Under the pieces are notes generated by a model, which worked only from the letters and a program-made list of their open reading frames with translations, did not search any database and was not told the DNA's origin. This document shows, one piece after another, positions 33,264 through 41,946 of a DNA stretch of 64,000 bases. This stretch comes from Rhodococcoides fascians NBRC 12155 = LMG 3623. GTDB taxonomy: Bacteria; Actinomycetota; Actinomycetes; Mycobacteriales; Mycobacteriaceae. The position numbers were made by a program, and so were the translations under genes. The DNA is taken from positions 868,001-932,000 of the forward strand of contig NZ_BCWW01000001.1 in NCBI RefSeq assembly GCF_001894785.1. The letters run 5' to 3'. Position 1 is the first letter of the stretch. Every line of letters starts with the position of its first letter.

Positions 33264-34216
33264 CCCGCGAGATCACCGAACAATCTCAATCGCGCCATTC
33301 CCCCGTCGGGGAAGATGTCCATTCGCACCTCCGACACCGGGGCGTCGTGGTCCAGAACGAAGCGATGCCGAGTGTCGGGCTGCAGTGTCGTTCGCGGCAG
33401 GAGTTCGATCCAGTCGCCGTCGCCCAGTCGCCCTTGCAGGGATGCCGCGCCGGGGGCGTTGCCCAGGAAGCAACTGGTGTCCAGCTCGGCCAGCCGGATT
33501 CGGCCCGTGCCGGCGAGCTGCACCTGCACCCAGTCGTTGGCGTCGTTGCGTCGACGCGAGGTCTCCCAGCCTTCGCCCATCGAGCGCGGCGGGCCGGGGA
33601 ACAGCAGATTGTTGGGGGAGCTGTAGAACATGTTGGAGCAGGCCGAGACGTATGCGCCGTTCTCGAGCGCGGCCAGGTCGACGGGCCCGACGGCGAGGAA
33701 CTTCGGGTCCGGGACGCCGCGGCCCAGTACTCGCAGCCGAGCGACGCCGCCGTCCGGGTAGATGGACAGCTTGACGTGCGTCCACCGGGCGTCGGACGCG
33801 ACCTCGAATCGGTTCTCGCTGTCGCCGTCGACGGCACTACGGGCAACGATGGTCGTCCATTCCGTGGCGTACAGCTCGGTCGGTGACGGGAATCCGGTCA
33901 CCTCGGCGGCCTCGACCGAAATTTCCGGCGGGTAGTTGCCGGTGAACCAGGACGTGTCGACGATGACGGCCGATACGATGCCGGCAGCTCCGAGTCGCAC
34001 GATCGCCTCGTCGTGGCCGGCCTCGCGTCGGCGCCGCGTCTCCCACCCGTCGTAGATCTGCCCCTTGTGCCCGAACGTCGCGGTCGAGTAGTCGGCTTTG
34101 CCCGGTGTGATCAGATTTTCCTTCTCGGCGAACGTCTCGTCGTTGGCCCACACCACTGCGCCACCGAGTGTGCGGACAGCGAGATCGGGCATCGGCAGAG
34201 GGAAGGTGGCAGTCAT
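33245..34216 (-). CDS. alc: Allantoicase
   Basis: 323 residues, the usual length, made of two similar jelly-roll domains. The first (about 15-165) has ENLITPGKADYSTATFGHKGQIYDGWETRRRREAGHDEAIVRLG in parts and DTSWFTGNYPP; the second (about 190-323) has NNLLFPGPPRSMGEGWETSRRRNDANDWVQVQLA and DTSCFLGNAPG. The duplicated GWE(T)xRRR and DTS.F.GN motifs are the allantoicase signature. It converts allantoate to ureidoglycolate and urea in purine catabolism. No allantoinase or urease is in the window; the OHCU-decarboxylase-like gene at 36204 is the nearest related gene. The C-terminus GVEPAE lies in the repeat. Confidence 0.92.
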   Translation of the reverse strand: MTATFPLPMPDLAVRTLGGAVVWANDETFAEKENLITPGKADYSTATFGHKGQIYDGWETRRRREAGHDEAIVRLGAAGIVSAVIVDTSWFTGNYPPEISVEAAEVTGFPSPTELYATEWTTIVARSAVDGDSENRFEVASDARWTHVKLSIYPDGGVARLRVLGRGVPDPKFLAVGPVDLAALENGAYVSACSNMFYSSPNNLLFPGPPRSMGEGWETSRRRNDANDWVQVQLAGTGRIRLAELDTSCFLGNAPGAASLQGRLGDGDWIELLPRTTLQPDTRHRFVLDHDAPVSEVRMDIFPDGGMARLRLFGDLAGVEPAE

Positions 34217-34227
34217 GGGATGCCACT

Positions 34228-35223
34228 TTACTGGCTCGGCATCGATTCACCGGCGCTGCGACGACGGCGCAGAACCGCTGCCGCAGCCATCAGCAGCACG
34301 CCGATCAGGATGTAGAGACCCAGTCCGAGTGCCGGCTGCCCGACCCCCGCACCCGAGAAGTACACGATGCTGCGCACTCCTTCGGTGCCGATGCCCGGGG
34401 TGATCCACCGGCCGATCGACGCGTACACATGCGGCAGTACGTTGGCCCCGAAAGCGCCTCCAGCGCTGGGATTTCCGAGGATGACGAACAGCACGATCGC
34501 CGCCGGTACCGCAGCCACTCCGATCAGGGCTCGCAGGCCCATCGTGAACAGTCCGGTGGCGAAGACGACCCCGGTGCCCAGCACGGTGAGCGGAAACCAG
34601 TGTCCGGCAAAGGTTCCGAGTACGTGGGTGGTCAGCAGTGCTCCCAGTGCGCCCGAGGCAATCGAGTACGCGGCGAGAATGCCGACGTGGACACAGGTTT
34701 CGCGTCGGGTCGTCGGTGCCCCGATGAGCAGACCGAAGGCGGCCGCGAGGAGGTAGCCGCCGACGACCCAGCCCACCGACAGGTAGAAGCCGGACAATCC
34801 ACGGTTGTCATGCACGCCGACCGGGATTTCGTCACGCACCACGAATTGGCGTCCCTGAGCGGCATCGACCTCGGTGAAGATCGATTCGAGGGCGGTCGCC
34901 ACCGAGCTGCCGGCAGCGCTCGCGGTGATCAGTGTGTCGGTGCCGCTCGAGCCGACGACGTAGGCGCCGAGGATGTCCCGATCGCGGAGCAGGGTGCGAA
35001 CCTCGGCGGTGTCCACTGCCGTACGCGCGTCGAGCGGCGCACCGTCGATGGCGTCGAGGCGGTCGGCGGTCTGCTGGTCCAGGCCGGCGGGAAGCCCGGC
35101 CTCGGTCACCACGGCGATCGGAATCGCGTGGGGAGTCGGCTGATGGAACGCCGACACGTAGCTGAGGATGAAGCCGAGTTGCAGCACCAGCACTGCGGCG
35201 GCGAGTAGTGACATCTTGCGCAT
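34228..35223 (-). CDS. ABC-2/DUF3533-like membrane protein
   Basis: 331 residues. One N-terminal membrane helix (LLAAAVLVLQLGFILSYVSAF) is followed by a periplasmic region of about 130 residues (IPIAVVTEAGLPAGLDQQ, LLRDRDILGAYVVG), then five or six helices (FYLSVGWVVGGYLLAAAFGLL through LGLYILIGVLLMAAAAVL). This is the YhgE/DUF3533 layout, thought to be an ABC-2-like exporter lacking its ATPase, here in short form. It is transcribed divergently from the TetR gene at 35296, which probably represses it. Confidence 0.75.
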   Translation of the reverse strand: MRKMSLLAAAVLVLQLGFILSYVSAFHQPTPHAIPIAVVTEAGLPAGLDQQTADRLDAIDGAPLDARTAVDTAEVRTLLRDRDILGAYVVGSSGTDTLITASAAGSSVATALESIFTEVDAAQGRQFVVRDEIPVGVHDNRGLSGFYLSVGWVVGGYLLAAAFGLLIGAPTTRRETCVHVGILAAYSIASGALGALLTTHVLGTFAGHWFPLTVLGTGVVFATGLFTMGLRALIGVAAVPAAIVLFVILGNPSAGGAFGANVLPHVYASIGRWITPGIGTEGVRSIVYFSGAGVGQPALGLGLYILIGVLLMAAAAVLRRRRSAGESMPSQ

Positions 35224-35265
35224 GAAAAGTGCTCCTGAACATGTCGAGACTCGAAGACCTTGTCG

Positions 35266-35294
35266 ATACCCGAGGTATTCAATACTCTAGGTAT
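35266..35294. promoter_or_regulatory. Two tandem TetR operators ATACYCKAGGTAT
   Basis: ATACCCGAGGTAT (35266-35278) and ATACTCTAGGTAT (35282-35294) start 16 bp apart in the 72-bp gap between the divergent membrane protein and TetR genes. Each has near-dyad symmetry (ATACC/GGTAT). The second ends 1 bp before the TetR GTG. Autoregulation plus control of the membrane gene is inferred. Confidence 0.65.
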
Positions 35295-35295
35295 C

Positions 35296-35940
35296 GTGAA
35301 TGCCGAGCAGCAAGAAGAGTGGCGATCGACACAGCCACAGCGCAGGCCGCAGCGCACCGATGTGCGAGAGAGACTGCTCGCCGCAGCGGCCGACGAGTTC
35401 ACCGAGCGCGGATACGCGGCGGCCAAGCTCACCGACATAGCCGATCGGGCCGGCTTCACGAAGGGGGCCGTGTACTCCAACTTCGATTCCAAGCAAGGGC
35501 TGTTCGCCGAACTGCTGGCACAGCGCTCACTCGATCTCGCCGCCCGAGTACTCGCTCACGTGTCCGACCTGGACCCGCAGGCGGCTGCGGGAGCCGGCGG
35601 CGGCGAAATCGCGTCCTGGGTGGTCGCCGAGCCGCGGTGGCCACTACTGACCGTCGAATTCGGGATTCTTGCGGGCCGTGACCCGGTGATTGCCGAGCGC
35701 TACCGCACCGACCGTCGTGCCCTCCGCTCCGAGCTCGAACGACTCATCGCCGATCGAGCGGTGCAGTGGGGTGTGGGGGAGGCGTTCGATGCTCGACGCC
35801 TCGCGATGTCCTTGGCTGCGTTGATCTCCGGATTGGCCGTGGAACATTCGGTGGATCCGGAGGAGATCGACCGGTCCGTCATCGCCGATGCCGTGTCGGA
35901 ACTGTTCGCCGGAGCGATAGCCAGAGCACAGCTCGATTGA
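35296..35940 (+). CDS. TetR-family repressor
   Basis: 214 residues from GTG 35296. Helix-turn-helix RERLLAAAADEFTERGYAAAKLTDIADRAGFTKGAVYSNFDSKQGLFAELL is the clear TetR signature, given in parts. The C-terminal ligand domain (about 75-214) has GEIASWVVAEPRWPLLTVEFGIL and LAMSLAALISGLAVEHSVDPEEID. Divergent partner of the DUF3533-like exporter, so it probably senses the exported drug or lipid. Confidence 0.9.
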   Translation: MNAEQQEEWRSTQPQRRPQRTDVRERLLAAAADEFTERGYAAAKLTDIADRAGFTKGAVYSNFDSKQGLFAELLAQRSLDLAARVLAHVSDLDPQAAAGAGGGEIASWVVAEPRWPLLTVEFGILAGRDPVIAERYRTDRRALRSELERLIADRAVQWGVGEAFDARRLAMSLAALISGLAVEHSVDPEEIDRSVIADAVSELFAGAIARAQLD

Positions 35941-35968
35941 GGGCTGCGCTACCGGGTACTCCGGGTTC

Positions 35969-36193
35969 ATGACTGCTCAGAATCCAGAACCCGATGAGAC
36001 TGCCGGCCTCGAAGCGGGCGGTAGCGTGACGCCGGGCGATACTCCTCCAGCCGAGACAGCAGTCGGTGGGCCCAACCACGAACCGCCGCAGCGCAGTCGC
36101 GTGATGCCGATCGTCGTCATCGTTCTGGTGGCATTGTTGGCAATCGTGATCGCCGGTGGCCTGATCGGCCGAGTCGTCGGCCTCTTCGGCTGA
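35969..36193 (+). CDS. DUF6480-like small membrane protein
   Basis: 74 residues. A disordered Pro/Glu/Gly-rich start (PEPDETAGLEAGGSVTPGDT) precedes one membrane helix (VMPIVVIVLVALLAIVIAGGL). Such proteins of actinobacteria are listed as DUF6480; the role is unknown. It lies 28 bp after the TetR stop and is convergent to the gene at 36204. Confidence 0.65.
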   Translation: MTAQNPEPDETAGLEAGGSVTPGDTPPAETAVGGPNHEPPQRSRVMPIVVIVLVALLAIVIAGGLIGRVVGLFG

Positions 36194-36203
36194 CCTCGCG
36201 GTA

Positions 36204-36701
36204 TCAGTACGGCGGCCAGCCGCCTTCGGGACCCAACAGTCGGCCGAGGCGACGGTGATCGATCTCGACCAACTCCCTGCGCATGACCAGCCGTTCGGTC
36301 GGTTCGTCGTTGTCGAGTCGATGGCCGAGCTCCATCAGCACGTCCCTGGGTTCGAAACCGTCGGGAGCCATCATCAGGTTCGAGACGTACCGCCAGCCGA
36401 ATTTCGATTCGTACGCGCGCGCTGCGGTGCCCAGGGCGCTACGTGAGTCTGCGTCCATGGTCGTGCACATCTTGTTCGGCTCGGGCAGCGTCGCGGCCAA
36501 GGCGTCGATGACGTTGTCGGACAACTCGTTCAGCTCGGCGGCCGCCGCGGTGAACAACTCGTCCCGCGACCGGTACGGGCGGCCGTCGGCGAGACGTGAG
36601 GCCCAGGCAACCGAGCAACAGCACTCGTAGAGCGCGTGTACCGCCTTGCGACGCGGCAGATCGTTGAATGTCTCGAGACCCAACCCCTGATGCATCAACA
36701 T
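36204..36701 (-). CDS. OHCU-decarboxylase-like protein lacking the usual catalytic motif
   Basis: 165 residues, the normal length for 2-oxo-4-hydroxy-4-carboxy-5-ureidoimidazoline decarboxylase (UraD). Family landmarks: FNDLPRRKAVHALYECCCSVAWASRL, RPYRSRDELFTAAAAEL, an ESKFGWRYVSNL segment (normally Y-x-x-KFGWPF) and RLDNDEPTER. The catalytic HPRIG sequence is absent; the position reads LPEPNKMCTT. The protein may therefore have lost activity or perform a related reaction. An ATG at 36695 is an alternative start. Divergent to the crotonase. Confidence 0.7.
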   Translation of the reverse strand: MLMHQGLGLETFNDLPRRKAVHALYECCCSVAWASRLADGRPYRSRDELFTAAAAELNELSDNVIDALAATLPEPNKMCTTMDADSRSALGTAARAYESKFGWRYVSNLMMAPDGFEPRDVLMELGHRLDNDEPTERLVMRRELVEIDHRRLGRLLGPEGGWPPY

Positions 36702-36763
36702 GCATGAATGATGGGGGACCGGAGTCGGTCATTGCCATAGCTGAGCAGGCTCTTAGCGCAGAC

Positions 36764-36778
36764 GTTACTCGGCGTAAC
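36764..36778. promoter_or_regulatory. GTTAC-N5-GTAAC inverted repeat
   Basis: A 15-bp palindrome in the 119-bp gap between the divergent OHCU-like gene (start 36701) and the crotonase gene (start 36821), about 43 bp upstream of the latter. It may bind the MarR regulator encoded two genes downstream, but this is only inferred. Confidence 0.4.
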
Positions 36779-36820
36779 ACGCCCTGTGGGTACTGCTGCG
36801 TCTGCCGCTAGGCTCGCAGC

Positions 36821-37648
36821 ATGACCGAACGGAACTGGACCGCATTCTCTGTGGAGATCGCAGACCACATCGCGCACGTGACACTTCTCGGGCCGAACAA
36901 GGGCAACGCCATGGGCCCTGATTTCTGGAGCGAATGCCCAGAACTGTTCGACCGACTCGATGCCGATCCAGAGGTACGGGCCGTGGTTCTCGCGGGCTCC
37001 GGAAGGAACTTCACCTACGGTCTCGACCTGCCGGCCATGGCCGGAACGTTCGGGCCGCTGATGGCCGACCAAGCACTCGCCGGACCCAGGACCACGTTTC
37101 ACGACACCATCAAGACGATGCAGAAGGCCGTCAACGCCGTGGCGGACTGCCGCAAGCCCGTCGTCGCCGCAGTGCAGGGTTGGTGCATCGGTGGCGGCGT
37201 CGACCTCATCACCGCCGCCGACGTGCGGTACGCCAGCGCCGACGCGAAGTTCAGCGTCCGCGAGGTGCGTGTCGCGATCGTCGCCGACATGGGATCTCTC
37301 GCTCGACTCCCCGCGATCATCGGCGACGGCCACCTGCGTGAGCTCGCGTTGACCGGCAAGGACATCGACGCGGTGCGCGCCGAGAAGATCGGCCTGGTCA
37401 ACGACGTGTTCGAGGACCACGATGCCGTCCTCGCGGCCGCCCGTGAGTGCGCCGCGGCCATTGCTGCGAACCCGCCCCTGGTGGTGCAGGGCATCAAGAC
37501 CGTCCTCGACCATTCCCGGTCGGCGAGCGTCGACGACTCGCTGAGATTCGTCGCGGCCTGGAACGCGGCTTTCCTCGCCTCGCACGATCTCACCGAGGCC
37601 ATCACCTCGGTGTTCGAGAAGCGTCCGGCCCAATTCACCGGTAGCTGA
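36821..37648 (+). CDS. Enoyl-CoA hydratase/isomerase (crotonase) family protein
   Basis: 275 residues. GRNFTYGLDLPAMAG and VVAAVQGWCIGGGVDLITAADVRYASADAKFSVREVRVAIVADMG (in parts) form the two oxyanion-hole segments. In the second, the position of the classical catalytic Glu pair holds Asp in IVADMG, a pattern seen in dienoyl-CoA isomerases, so isomerase rather than hydratase activity is possible. The order resembles the EchA21 region of mycobacteria. It lies 1 bp before the MarR gene, whose start follows directly. Confidence 0.88.
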   Translation: MTERNWTAFSVEIADHIAHVTLLGPNKGNAMGPDFWSECPELFDRLDADPEVRAVVLAGSGRNFTYGLDLPAMAGTFGPLMADQALAGPRTTFHDTIKTMQKAVNAVADCRKPVVAAVQGWCIGGGVDLITAADVRYASADAKFSVREVRVAIVADMGSLARLPAIIGDGHLRELALTGKDIDAVRAEKIGLVNDVFEDHDAVLAAARECAAAIAANPPLVVQGIKTVLDHSRSASVDDSLRFVAAWNAAFLASHDLTEAITSVFEKRPAQFTGS

Positions 37649-37649
37649 C

Positions 37650-38114
37650 GTGGTCGAATACGCCGAAGAGCTGGGTACACAGCTGGTTCGGCTGCAGCGG
37701 ATTCGGGAGCGCAACATCGCGCAGATCTCGTCCTCGGGCGGCGTCGACGGTGCCGCCTACGTATGCCTGTTCCGCCTGCTGCGCGACGGACCGATGCGGT
37801 CCAGCGAGCTCGCCGCGATGGTCAACTCGGACCCGTCCACGGTCAGCAGGCAGGTAGGCCAGCTGGTCGAGCGAGGACATGTCGCTCGGGTACCCGACGA
37901 ACGTGACGGGCGGGCATTCGTTCTGGCCGTCACCCCGTCCGGCGAGGAAGCTGCAGCCGCCATCCAGCAACGCCGTACCGAGAACCTCGGACGAGTCATC
38001 GAAGGATGGGCCGAGGAGGATCGGGCGACGCTGGTCGGACTGCTGGACCGATTCTTGACCGATTACGAGACCATCAGACCGGACCTGCCCACTCAACGCC
38101 CGGGTAACGTCTGA
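37650..38114 (+). CDS. MarR-family transcriptional regulator
   Basis: 154 residues from GTG 37650. MRSSELAAMVNSDPSTVSRQVGQLVERGHVARVPDERDGRAFVLAVTPSG (in parts) is the winged helix; recognition helix PSTVSRQ and wing DERDGRAF are clear, and the final helices form the dimer. Directly follows the crotonase gene, so it probably controls that operon in response to an acyl-CoA or fatty acid. Confidence 0.88.
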   Translation: MVEYAEELGTQLVRLQRIRERNIAQISSSGGVDGAAYVCLFRLLRDGPMRSSELAAMVNSDPSTVSRQVGQLVERGHVARVPDERDGRAFVLAVTPSGEEAAAAIQQRRTENLGRVIEGWAEEDRATLVGLLDRFLTDYETIRPDLPTQRPGNV

Positions 38115-38244
38115 GCCTCGGACTCCGAGAACTCGGTGCCGACGGTCGAGTCGTTTCGTACGCTCGAGCCCTACCTCGACGGCCGGGGCGCGACGCCGTC
38201 GTACCCGGATGCTCGGACTGCTCGGAACGGACGGAGGGGACGCG

Positions 38245-39321
38245 ATGCCAACCGATCACGACGTACCCTCCCCGTCGTCCGAGATCGGACCCCGATCGGG
38301 CTCGATCCGGCTCGAGCGTCGCGTGGCCAGGGGTATCGCAGTGCTCGTCCCGTCGTTCGGCGTGATCGGCGCGATCATCATGCTGTCGGACGACGGTCCG
38401 GTGGGTACGACGGCCGTGCTGATCTGCACGATCGTGCTGCTCTCCACCCTGCCAGTGGGAGCGTGGTGGTGGTTACGGTCGGTGGACGCCTCGCACATGC
38501 CCGGATGGTTCGTGATCTATGCGGACGTGGGGGTGTCGGGGCTACTGCTGACCTTTGCGGACCGGGACCTGGCTCTGTACGGGGCTGCCCTGTTCTCGGT
38601 GATCGGCACCTACATCGCGTACTTCTCCCGCCGCAACGTACTGAAATTTCATACGGCGTTCGTCAACGCCGTCATTCTGCTGCTCGCGGTTCTGGCCGTC
38701 CTCGAACGCCCGGACGACCCGGCCTCGATCGTCGCGCGCGCTCTCGTCACGGTGCTTGTGGTCAACTCGGTGCTCGCCTTTCGCGCCGTCATCCAACGCC
38801 AGCTCGACCTCGCCAACACCGACTCCTTGACGGGCCTGCTCAATCGGCGCGGTCTGGAACTGCGGCTCGAGCGGATGCTGGGCAGATTGGCCGACACTGA
38901 ATCCGTGGCGTTGATGGTGGTCGATCTGGACCAGTTCAAGCGGGTCAACGACACCTTCGGCCACGCGATGGGTGACCGGGTTCTTCGTCGGACAGCGCGG
39001 CGGCTGAGCGCTGTCACCGGTAGACGTCCGTGCGTGGCGCGGACCGGAGGTGAAGAGTTCACGATTGCCGTTCCGGTCGACGCCGACTCCGCGAAACACC
39101 TGGCCGACGACATTCGCGAGGCGGTGCACGATCCAGGCGACGACGTGCCGGTGACGGTCAGCATCGGGGTCGCGATACTCGATGCCGGCCAGTGGCGGTC
39201 GGCCGATTCGACCTACGAGTCGGCCGAGTTGATGCACAACGGACTGCTCGACGCCGACGCAGCGATGTACGAGTCGAAACACGCGGGTGGAAACAAAGCA
39301 ACGGTGTACACCGGCACCTGA
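38245..39321 (+). CDS. Membrane-bound diguanylate cyclase (GGDEF)
   Basis: 358 residues from ATG 38245, which has GGAGGGG upstream (an in-frame ATG at 38209 is less likely). About six membrane helices span residues 28-180. The GGDEF domain starts DLANTDSLTGLLNRRGLEL; the active site is RTGGEEF (266-272), an accepted variant, so it should be active. DLDQFKRVNDTFGHAMGD is the metal-binding strand. No RxxD inhibitory site is apparent upstream of GGEEF, so product inhibition may be weak. It makes cyclic di-GMP from two GTP at the membrane. Convergent to the PAS gene. Confidence 0.88.
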   Translation: MPTDHDVPSPSSEIGPRSGSIRLERRVARGIAVLVPSFGVIGAIIMLSDDGPVGTTAVLICTIVLLSTLPVGAWWWLRSVDASHMPGWFVIYADVGVSGLLLTFADRDLALYGAALFSVIGTYIAYFSRRNVLKFHTAFVNAVILLLAVLAVLERPDDPASIVARALVTVLVVNSVLAFRAVIQRQLDLANTDSLTGLLNRRGLELRLERMLGRLADTESVALMVVDLDQFKRVNDTFGHAMGDRVLRRTARRLSAVTGRRPCVARTGGEEFTIAVPVDADSAKHLADDIREAVHDPGDDVPVTVSIGVAILDAGQWRSADSTYESAELMHNGLLDADAAMYESKHAGGNKATVYTGT

Positions 39322-39341
39322 CATGCCGATGTACACCGTTG
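39299..39341. terminator. Compound hairpin between GGDEF and PAS genes
   Basis: CAACGGTGTACA (39299-39310) pairs with TGTACACCGTTG (39330-39341); inside it CGGCA (39312-39316) and TGCCG (39324-39328) extend the stem. The left arm lies within the last codons of the GGDEF gene. Bidirectional terminator between convergent genes. Confidence 0.65.
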
Positions 39342-39382
39342 GTCGTTCCCGGGAAACGTTCTGGGGAGAACGATTCGAGCCT

Positions 39383-39841
39383 TCAGCGCAGAGCGCTCTT
39401 CGGGTCGTTCCACAGCTGGTCGGTGAAATCCTCCAACGCGACGAGCACGATGGTGTCCTCGGTGCGCCGAAGAATCGACTTGCTGGCCCGCACCTGAACG
39501 ATGTCGCCGGTCTTGTCGGTCATCCGCCACAGGGAGTCCGCACGGGTGGCGACGGTGGTCAGGAACATCTCCGCGACGTTCACGCCCTCCGGAGCTCGAT
39601 CCGGGAAGATGTCGTGCAGGTGAAAGTCCTCTCGTTCTGTCCGGTCGAGTCCGAACAGATCGTCGAAGGCCTCGTTCGCGAACACGATGGCACCGGTGGG
39701 ATCGACAGCCAGAATCGGTACCGGGATCCGGTCGAGAACGACGGTCACCGGCAGATCGGGGAACTGGGTCGGGTCCGATATCGGCCGCGACTCCAGATTG
39801 CGCCGATCACCGGCGGTGCCGTTGGAAGTGCTGTCGGTCAT
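39383..39841 (-). CDS. Single-PAS-domain protein
   Basis: 152 residues from ATG 39841. A disordered start is followed by VVLDRIPVPILAVDPTGAIVFANEAFDDLFG, HLHDIFPDRAPEGV and DSLWRMTDKTGDIVQVRASKS, a complete PAS fold. No output domain is present. The convergent neighbour is the diguanylate cyclase, so it may supply a separate sensor for cyclic di-GMP signalling; this is only suggested by location. Confidence 0.8.
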   Translation of the reverse strand: MTDSTSNGTAGDRRNLESRPISDPTQFPDLPVTVVLDRIPVPILAVDPTGAIVFANEAFDDLFGLDRTEREDFHLHDIFPDRAPEGVNVAEMFLTTVATRADSLWRMTDKTGDIVQVRASKSILRRTEDTIVLVALEDFTDQLWNDPKSALR

Positions 39842-39905
39842 ACGTCTCCCCAAACTGTGGTTCGTCGGCACACGGCCGAAACGAGGTGTTGTGATGCCGA
39901 AAGGA

Positions 39906-40397
39906 TCAGTGACCCGGATTGTCCGTCAAACGCTTGAAGGACGCAGCGATTTCGGCCTCGGCTTCTGCGCGACCCACCCAGTCTGCACCGGTGACGTGCT
40001 TGTTGGGTTCGAGATCCTTGTAATGGACGAAGAAATGCTTGATCGCGTCGAGCTCGAAGGTCGAGACGTCGCTCAGATCCTGGATGTGATCCCAGCGGGT
40101 GTCGCCGGCCGGCACACACAGCACCTTGTCGTCGCCGCCTGCTTCGTCGACCATCTTGAACATGGCCACCGGGCGGGCCTCGACGATGACACCGGGGTAC
40201 ACCGACTCGGGCAGCAGCACCAGCGCGTCGAGCGGATCGCCGTCCTCGCCCAGAGTGTTCTCGATGAAGCCGTAGTCGGCCGGATACGCCATCGCGGTGT
40301 AGAGGTAGCGGTCGAGGCGAACACGTCCGGTGACGTGGTCGACCTCGTACTTGTTGCGCTGCCCCTTGGGGATCTCGATGGTGACGTCGAACGACAC
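39906..40397 (-). CDS. ppa: Inorganic pyrophosphatase (family I)
   Basis: 163 residues. Signatures: [42 protein letters not shown] (in parts, the Mg-binding DGDPLD motif), [13 protein letters not shown] and [16 protein letters not shown]. It hydrolyses pyrophosphate to phosphate in the cytoplasm, driving biosynthesis. ATG start chosen by alignment with the family N-terminus. The 145-bp gap before dacB carries the palindrome at 40420. Confidence 0.95.
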   Translation of the reverse strand: MSFDVTIEIPKGQRNKYEVDHVTGRVRLDRYLYTAMAYPADYGFIENTLGEDGDPLDALVLLPESVYPGVIVEARPVAMFKMVDEAGGDDKVLCVPAGDTRWDHIQDLSDVSTFELDAIKHFFVHYKDLEPNKHVTGADWVGRAEAEAEIAASFKRLTDNPGH

Positions 40398-40419
40398 GTG
40401 CAGTCCTCACTGTCTTGGT

Positions 40420-40439
40420 TCGAGCCCGAGCGGGCTCGA
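40420..40439. promoter_or_regulatory. 8-bp-arm palindrome between ppa and dacB
   Basis: TCGAGCCC (40420-40427) and GGGCTCGA (40432-40439) with a GAGC loop lie 23 bp upstream of the ppa start on the minus strand. Could be a 5'UTR hairpin of ppa or an operator in the divergent region; nothing else recognisable is in this gap except the GGAGG before dacB. Confidence 0.4.
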
Positions 40440-40542
40440 GTGGTTTGCGAATGTCTCTATGGTGGCGGCGCAAGGCTACCGGACCCGAGGATACTGTTGA
40501 CTCGATGATCATGGGTACGACCACGGCAATGACGGAGGAACG

Positions 40543-41946
40543 GTGGCGGGGCTGACACGGCGATTCCTCGGTCCCATGGCGGGGCGCAGACGCAGGAAGA
40601 AGCGGTTGATCCTCACGCTGTGCGCGGTGTTCGTCGTGGTCCTTGCCGTCACGACCGCCGCTCTGGTGCTGCCCAGGGTCTCCGAGAGTGCCGACGCCGC
40701 GATCGCACCCCCACCCGAGACGGTGCTGCCGAACCCGTCGATCACCGCGTTCCCGGACTCCGCCCCGGTGCCGAGCGCAGCCGGTCTCGCAGGCGCGCTC
40801 GCACCCGTCGTGGACGACGCCGCGCTCGGCACCTTCACCGGCACCGTGGCCGACGCGCAGACCGGCCAGATCCTGTGGTCGCAGAATCCCGACACGCCCA
40901 TGACTCCCGCATCGACGACCAAGGTGCTCACGGCAGCGGCCGCAATGCTCGCGCTTCCGTCCGACCACCGCGTCGCGACCCGGGTGGTCCAGGGCAGCGG
41001 TGAGGGCAACATCGTGCTGATCGCCGGCGGCGACCCCACGCTCACCGCCCTGCCGGTGGGTACGACCGGGTTCTATCCGGGAGCGGCACGCATCGACGAC
41101 CTGGTGGAGCAGATCCGTCGCAGCGGAACCGCAGTGCGCAGCATCAGCGTCGACACGTCCATCTACTCCGGCGACACGATGGCCCAGGGCTGGTTCCCGG
41201 CCGACATCGCCGCCGGATCCATTGCCCCGATCGAACCGATCATGCTCGACGGCGGCCGCTCGAACCCCCTCGTCGACGAATCGCCGCGCAGCACCACGCC
41301 TGCCCTCGATGCCGGCCGCGCCCTCGCCGCGGGACTCGGCGTCGACCCCGCTGCGGTGACGACGGGCAAGGCGGCGGAGGGTGCAGATCAGATCGCATCG
41401 GTGCAGTCGGCCCCGTTGCGGGATCGGCTGCAGCAGATGATCTATCGGTCCGACAACGTGCTGGCCGAAGCGGTGGGCCGAGAACTCTCGCTCGAGATGA
41501 ACACGGCGGCAAGCTTTTCCGGGGCGGTGGCGTCCATCGGCCAGACCCTGTTCTCGGCCGGCTTCGACATGGCCGGTCTGGCGTTGCAGGACGCGAGCGG
41601 ACTGTCGGTCGACGGCAGGATTCCCGCGCGCCTGCTCGATCAGGTGCTGACGTCGGCAGCCGGGAGCGGTCAACCGGCACTGCGGCCCATGCTCGACTAC
41701 CTACCGGTCGCCGGTGCCACCGGAACGCTGTCCGATCGGTACGCCTCGGGTGATCGTACCGGTGCCGGCTGGGTTCGCGCGAAGACCGGAACTCTCTCCG
41801 CTGCAAGCGCTTTGGCCGGATACGTCGTCGACGTCGACGGCCGGATCCTGACGTTCGCCCTGATGTCCAACGACCGGCCACCCGATGTCAGTCGACCCGC
41901 CCTCGATGCCGTCGCATCGACCCTGAGAATGTGTGGTTGCCGATGA
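40543..41946 (+). CDS. dacB: D-alanyl-D-alanine carboxypeptidase/endopeptidase (PBP4 type)
   Basis: 467 residues from GTG 40543 behind GGAGG. A basic N-terminus and helix (LTLCAVFVVVLAVTTAALVL) anchor it in the membrane; a Pro-rich linker follows. The penicillin-binding site has SxxK in PASTTKVLTAAA (about residue 125), SxN in YRSDNVLAEAVG (about 304), and KTG in RAKTGTLSAASALAGYV near 408. The insert between the first two motifs is typical of class C PBP4/S13 enzymes. Trims or cuts peptidoglycan cross-links outside the membrane. It overlaps the metalloprotease gene by 4 bp. Confidence 0.92.
   Translation: MAGLTRRFLGPMAGRRRRKKRLILTLCAVFVVVLAVTTAALVLPRVSESADAAIAPPPETVLPNPSITAFPDSAPVPSAAGLAGALAPVVDDAALGTFTGTVADAQTGQILWSQNPDTPMTPASTTKVLTAAAAMLALPSDHRVATRVVQGSGEGNIVLIAGGDPTLTALPVGTTGFYPGAARIDDLVEQIRRSGTAVRSISVDTSIYSGDTMAQGWFPADIAAGSIAPIEPIMLDGGRSNPLVDESPRSTTPALDAGRALAAGLGVDPAAVTTGKAAEGADQIASVQSAPLRDRLQQMIYRSDNVLAEAVGRELSLEMNTAASFSGAVASIGQTLFSAGFDMAGLALQDASGLSVDGRIPARLLDQVLTSAAGSGQPALRPMLDYLPVAGATGTLSDRYASGDRTGAGWVRAKTGTLSAASALAGYVVDVDGRILTFALMSNDRPPDVSRPALDAVASTLRMCGCR

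Noticed and set aside
39838-41673. 611-codon minus-strand frame over ppa and dacB
   Set aside because: Overlaps the well-supported dacB and the ppa gene (which is in another frame); His/Arg/Gly-rich and featureless.
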